34,281 nt of DNA from Alkaliphilus hydrothermalis. Its GTDB lineage: Bacteria; Bacillota; Clostridia; Peptostreptococcales; Natronincolaceae. The stretch covers positions 1 to 34,281 of the forward strand of contig NZ_JAFBEE010000026.1 in the NCBI RefSeq assembly GCF_016908555.1, written 5' to 3'. Shown in pieces: positions 32,098-34,281 of this stretch. Numbering within the stretch: the first letter of the stretch is position 1; each line of letters begins with the position of its first letter. Below the pieces are notes generated by a model. It was not told the DNA's origin. It saw nothing but the letters and a program-made list of their open reading frames with translations, and made no database searches. Position numbers and translations under genes: made by a program.

Positions 32098-33516
32098 TTA
32101 TGCCTCCTTTGATTCTTTATATGAGTGGAATAGATTTTTTAGTGTTTTAAAGGCCATTCCCCCTATCCTGTTATTCTTTTTTAGAATTTCCTGTAGCGAG
32201 TTTATGAAATAATCTATTTCCTCATATGAAATAGTCAATGGTGGCTCTATTCTAATTACATTTGGATTATTTAATGTATAAGCTGTAATTATTTGATAAT
32301 CATTAGCCAATTGTGAAGCAATCATCCCTCCCGTATACTCATCTATCATATCCTTTTGTGAATTGGAAACTATTTTGTTTAGTAATGCATAATTTAAATC
32401 TCCAAACTCTATTCCAATCATTAATCCTCTACCTCTCACATCCCTTAATAGAGGGTATTTTTCTTTTAGTCCCTGAAGTTTCTTTATAAAATAATCGCCT
32501 TTTTCCTTGGCTGCCTCATGCAACTCAGCTTCCTCAATAATATTAATGGTTGTAATTCCAGCAGTGCAGGCCCAAGTATTTCCACCAAATGTAGATGTAT
32601 GAAGTAAACATTTATCAATACTACCGTAGCCCCGTTTCCATGTGTCTTCATTTGCTATGTAGGCACCTATAGGCATAATTCCTCCCCCAAGGGATTTGGC
32701 CATACATAAGATATCAGGGGCAATCCCCTCCTCTTGACACGCAAACCACTTACCAGTTCTTCCAAAGCCTGTTTGAACTTCATCTGCAATAAGTAATATC
32801 TGATATTTTTGACAGAGTTCCTTTACCTTTTTTAAATATCCAACTGGAGGTGTCACTATACCAGCTTCCCCCTGTATAGGCTCCATTATAAATGCCGCTA
32901 TATCATCAAATTGTTTAAAAGTGGCTTCTAAGTTATGAGTATCTCCAAAAGTTACTTCCGTTGCCATTGGTACTAACGGTCCAAAATATTTTTTATACTT
33001 TTCTCTTCCTGTAATTGAAAGCGCTCCCATTGATTTTCCATGAAAAGAGCCTCTGCAGTAAATAATTCTTGACTTTCCTGTGGCAATTTTAGCTAATTTT
33101 AAAGCCCCCTCTACAGCTTCAGCTCCACTATTGCAAAAGAAAGTATATTTTAAGTCTCCAGGAGTTATCTCTGCTAAATTTTGAGCTAATACAGAAGCCA
33201 AAGGATTTACTGCTGTTTGTAATAGATTTGGATACTTCGAAACCTGCTGTAAAGCTGCTATTACTTCCTCATGATTATGCCCTACATTTAATGCTCCATA
33301 GGCTCCTAGGAAATCAATATACTCATTGTTTTGGTCATCCCATAACTTTGTACCTTTAGCTTTAATAAATCTTTTATTAAGACCTAACAACTTTAAAAGT
33401 ACTAAAAATTGTGGATTGACACACTCTTTGTATAGTTTCTCCACCTCTACTTCAGCCATGTTAATGGCGTCCTCAACTGTCAATAATCTCTTTGTCCCCT
33501 TCATCGTTTCCCCCAT
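32098..33516 (-). CDS. Class III PLP-dependent aminotransferase
   Basis: A 472-residue fold-type I aminotransferase. CNSGAEAVEGALKLAK (about 128-143) binds the cofactor phosphate, and YCRGSFHGKSMGALSITG (about 153-170) is the family stretch. The Asp of IADEVQTGFGRTG (Asp245) contacts the pyridine nitrogen, and Lys274 in CMAKSLGGGI is the Schiff-base lysine. It is most like putrescine/ornithine/omega-amino-acid transaminases, which act on terminal amines and aldehydes. The close coupling to an acyl-ACP-reductase homologue makes a fatty aldehyde a credible partner substrate. AGGGAG stands 8 bases before the ATG at 33516. A diamine role is the main alternative. Confidence 0.9.
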   Translation of the reverse strand: MGETMKGTKRLLTVEDAINMAEVEVEKLYKECVNPQFLVLLKLLGLNKRFIKAKGTKLWDDQNNEYIDFLGAYGALNVGHNHEEVIAALQQVSKYPNLLQTAVNPLASVLAQNLAEITPGDLKYTFFCNSGAEAVEGALKLAKIATGKSRIIYCRGSFHGKSMGALSITGREKYKKYFGPLVPMATEVTFGDTHNLEATFKQFDDIAAFIMEPIQGEAGIVTPPVGYLKKVKELCQKYQILLIADEVQTGFGRTGKWFACQEEGIAPDILCMAKSLGGGIMPIGAYIANEDTWKRGYGSIDKCLLHTSTFGGNTWACTAGITTINIIEEAELHEAAKEKGDYFIKKLQGLKEKYPLLRDVRGRGLMIGIEFGDLNYALLNKIVSNSQKDMIDEYTGGMIASQLANDYQIITAYTLNNPNVIRIEPPLTISYEEIDYFINSLQEILKKNNRIGGMAFKTLKNLFHSYKESKEA

Positions 33517-33674
33517 ATAATCAACTCCCTAATTGTTATTGTTATATGGATTTTTACCAATTTTGTCGTGTTTATTCTATTTTGAAATAATACTATTAAT
33601 TTGTCCTAGTAAAAGAGAAATATATTCTCAATAGCTTGGATTAATTCTTTCTCATGACACTTGCAAAAAAATAT
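33517..33674 (-). promoter_or_regulatory. Promoter region of the aminotransferase/acyl reductase operon
   Basis: About 160 AT-rich bases between the tRNA terminator and the aminotransferase. A promoter must lie here because the terminator isolates the operon from the tRNA genes, but I cannot choose a convincing -35/-10 pair. Confidence 0.35.
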
Positions 33675-33709
33675 AAAAAAACCTAAGAGATAATCTCTTA
33701 GGTTTTTTT
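33675..33709 (-). terminator. Strong terminator of the tRNA operon
   Basis: ACCTAAGAGA (33681-33690) and TCTCTTAGGT (33694-33703) form a perfect 10-bp stem with a TAA loop. It is extended by A6/T6 runs, with a T-rich tail on the minus strand. It lies 11 bp after the last tRNA. Confidence 0.92.
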
Positions 33710-33720
33710 ATATAATTTTT

Positions 33721-33797
33721 TGGCGACCTGGAAGGGACTCGAACCCTCGACCTCCAGCGTGACAGGCTGGCATTCTAACCAACTGAACTACCAGGCC
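33721..33797 (-). tRNA. tRNA-Asp (GTC)
   Basis: A full cloverleaf with CCA encoded. The acceptor arms GGCCTGG and CCAGGTC pair with one G-U. The anticodon loop CTGTCAC gives GTC. The T-loop GGGTTCGAGTCCC is intact. It is the last gene of the cluster. Confidence 0.97.
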
Positions 33798-33809
33798 GCG
33801 TATTTTAAA

Positions 33810-33885
33810 TGGTGGGCACAACAGGGATCGAACCTGTGACCCCCTGCTTGTAAGGCAGGTGCTCTCCCAGCTGAGCTATGCGCCC
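33810..33885 (-). tRNA. tRNA-Val (TAC)
   Basis: A 76-nt cloverleaf including CCA; acceptor GGGCGCA pairs with TGTGCCC with a G-U. The anticodon loop CTTACAA gives TAC. The T-arm ACAGGTTCGATCCCTGT is intact. Confidence 0.97.
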
Positions 33886-33895
33886 ATTTCAAAAA

Positions 33896-33970
33896 TGGTG
33901 ACCCCTAGGGGAATCGAACCCCTGTTACCGCCGTGAAAGGGCGGTGTCTTAACCGCTTGACCAAGGGGCC
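33896..33970 (-). tRNA. tRNA-Glu (TTC)
   Basis: A 75-nt cloverleaf including CCA; acceptor GGCCCCT pairs with AGGGGTC. The anticodon loop CTTTCAC gives TTC. The T-arm AGGGGTTCGATTCCCCT is intact. Confidence 0.97.
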
Positions 33971-33992
33971 AAATTTTTAAGTGTATTTTAAA

Positions 33993-34069
<77 letters not shown>

Positions 34070-34093
34070 CTATCCATGAAAAAAAGTTGTTAA

Positions 34094-34182
34094 TGGCGGA
34101 GAGGGTGGGATTCGAACCCACGGCCCCTTTCGGAGTCACTGGTTTTCAAGACCAGCTCCTTAAACCACTCGGACACCTCTCC
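34094..34182 (-). tRNA. tRNA-Ser (TGA)
   Basis: An 89-nt class II tRNA with a long variable arm (TGACTCCGAAAGGGGCC region) and encoded CCA. Acceptor GGAGAGG pairs with CCTCTCC. The anticodon loop CTTGAAA gives TGA. Confidence 0.97.
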
Positions 34183-34189
34183 TTTGAAA

Positions 34190-34265
34190 TGGTGACCCAT
34201 CCGCGACTCGAACGCGGGACACCCTGATTAAAAGTCAGGTGCTCTACCGACTGAGCTAATGGGTC
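34190..34265 (-). tRNA. tRNA-Lys (TTT)
   Basis: A 76-nt cloverleaf including CCA; acceptor GACCCAT pairs with ATGGGTC. The anticodon loop CTTTTAA gives TTT. The T-arm CCGCGTTCGAGTCGCGG is intact. Confidence 0.97.
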
Positions 34266-34268
34266 AAT

Positions 34269-34281
34269 TGGCTGGGATAGC
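34269..34281 (-). tRNA. Partial tRNA at window edge, possibly tRNA-Gln
   Basis: The last 13 bases read GCTATCCCAGCCA on the minus strand: a 3' acceptor arm with CCA at the same spacing as the other tRNAs. The acceptor would pair with 5' TGGGATA, the start typical of clostridial tRNA-Gln. The anticodon is outside the window. Confidence 0.55.

Overview
The window looks like a low-GC, anaerobic member of the Clostridia, close to Alkaliphilus/Natronincola-type organisms. This is an inference from gene content: a ferredoxin-linked 2-oxoacid oxidoreductase with Ptb/Buk, a glmS ribozyme, cdaA-cdaR, clostridial-type tRNAs and strong GGAGG-type ribosome sites. No species assignment can be made from sequence reading alone.

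Layout. (1) 1-1564: a degenerate IS30-family copy on the + strand and its AT-rich 3' flank. (2) About 1565-13408, all on the minus strand: the right-hand part of a Tn7-like transposon. It carries tnsA, tnsB, tnsC, tnsD (tniQ family) and a recognisable tnsE, then two cargo genes: a ParB-like protein with a possible HEPN-like C-terminus, and a radical SAM protein. The right end is visible as four 20-bp repeats closed by ACA at 13408, 24 bp beyond the stop of glmS, which is the classical attTn7 geometry. The left end was not found and is probably outside the window. (3) 13433-17088: glmM and glmS. glmS has its own promoter and a long leader holding a 5' stem-loop, a tiny ORF with a strong ribosome site, and a glmS ribozyme. 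(4) 17232-25789: a sigma-54 controlled catabolic operon, buk-ptb-buk-(P-loop NTPase)-ferredoxin-vorB-TPP subunit-gamma subunit. Its enhancer-binding regulator is encoded just upstream, with a clear -24/-12 promoter and two palindromic upstream sites. (5) 25816-27880: cdaA and cdaR (c-di-AMP synthesis). (6) 28354-30653, + strand: a triple-BON protein and a methyltransferase preceded by tandem terminators; between them, on the minus strand, lies a 51-residue membrane microprotein. (7) 31004-33516, minus strand: a two-gene operon encoding a class III aminotransferase and a homologue of cyanobacterial acyl-ACP reductase. (8) 33675-34281: a minus-strand tRNA cluster (Asp, Val, Glu, Ile, Ser, Lys and the edge of a seventh) with a strong terminator.

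How the parts work together. The cdaA-cdaR-glmM-glmS neighbourhood common in Firmicutes is interrupted here by the sigma-54 operon. That operon should turn branched-chain (or similar) 2-oxoacids into acyl-CoA, acyl phosphate and acid, yielding reduced ferredoxin and ATP. The Tn7-like element uses the end of glmS as its safe site. The most novel-looking material is the transposon cargo pair, the architecture of the tnsA and glmS leaders, and the acyl reductase/aminotransferase pair, which suggests a long-chain aldehyde-to-amine route.
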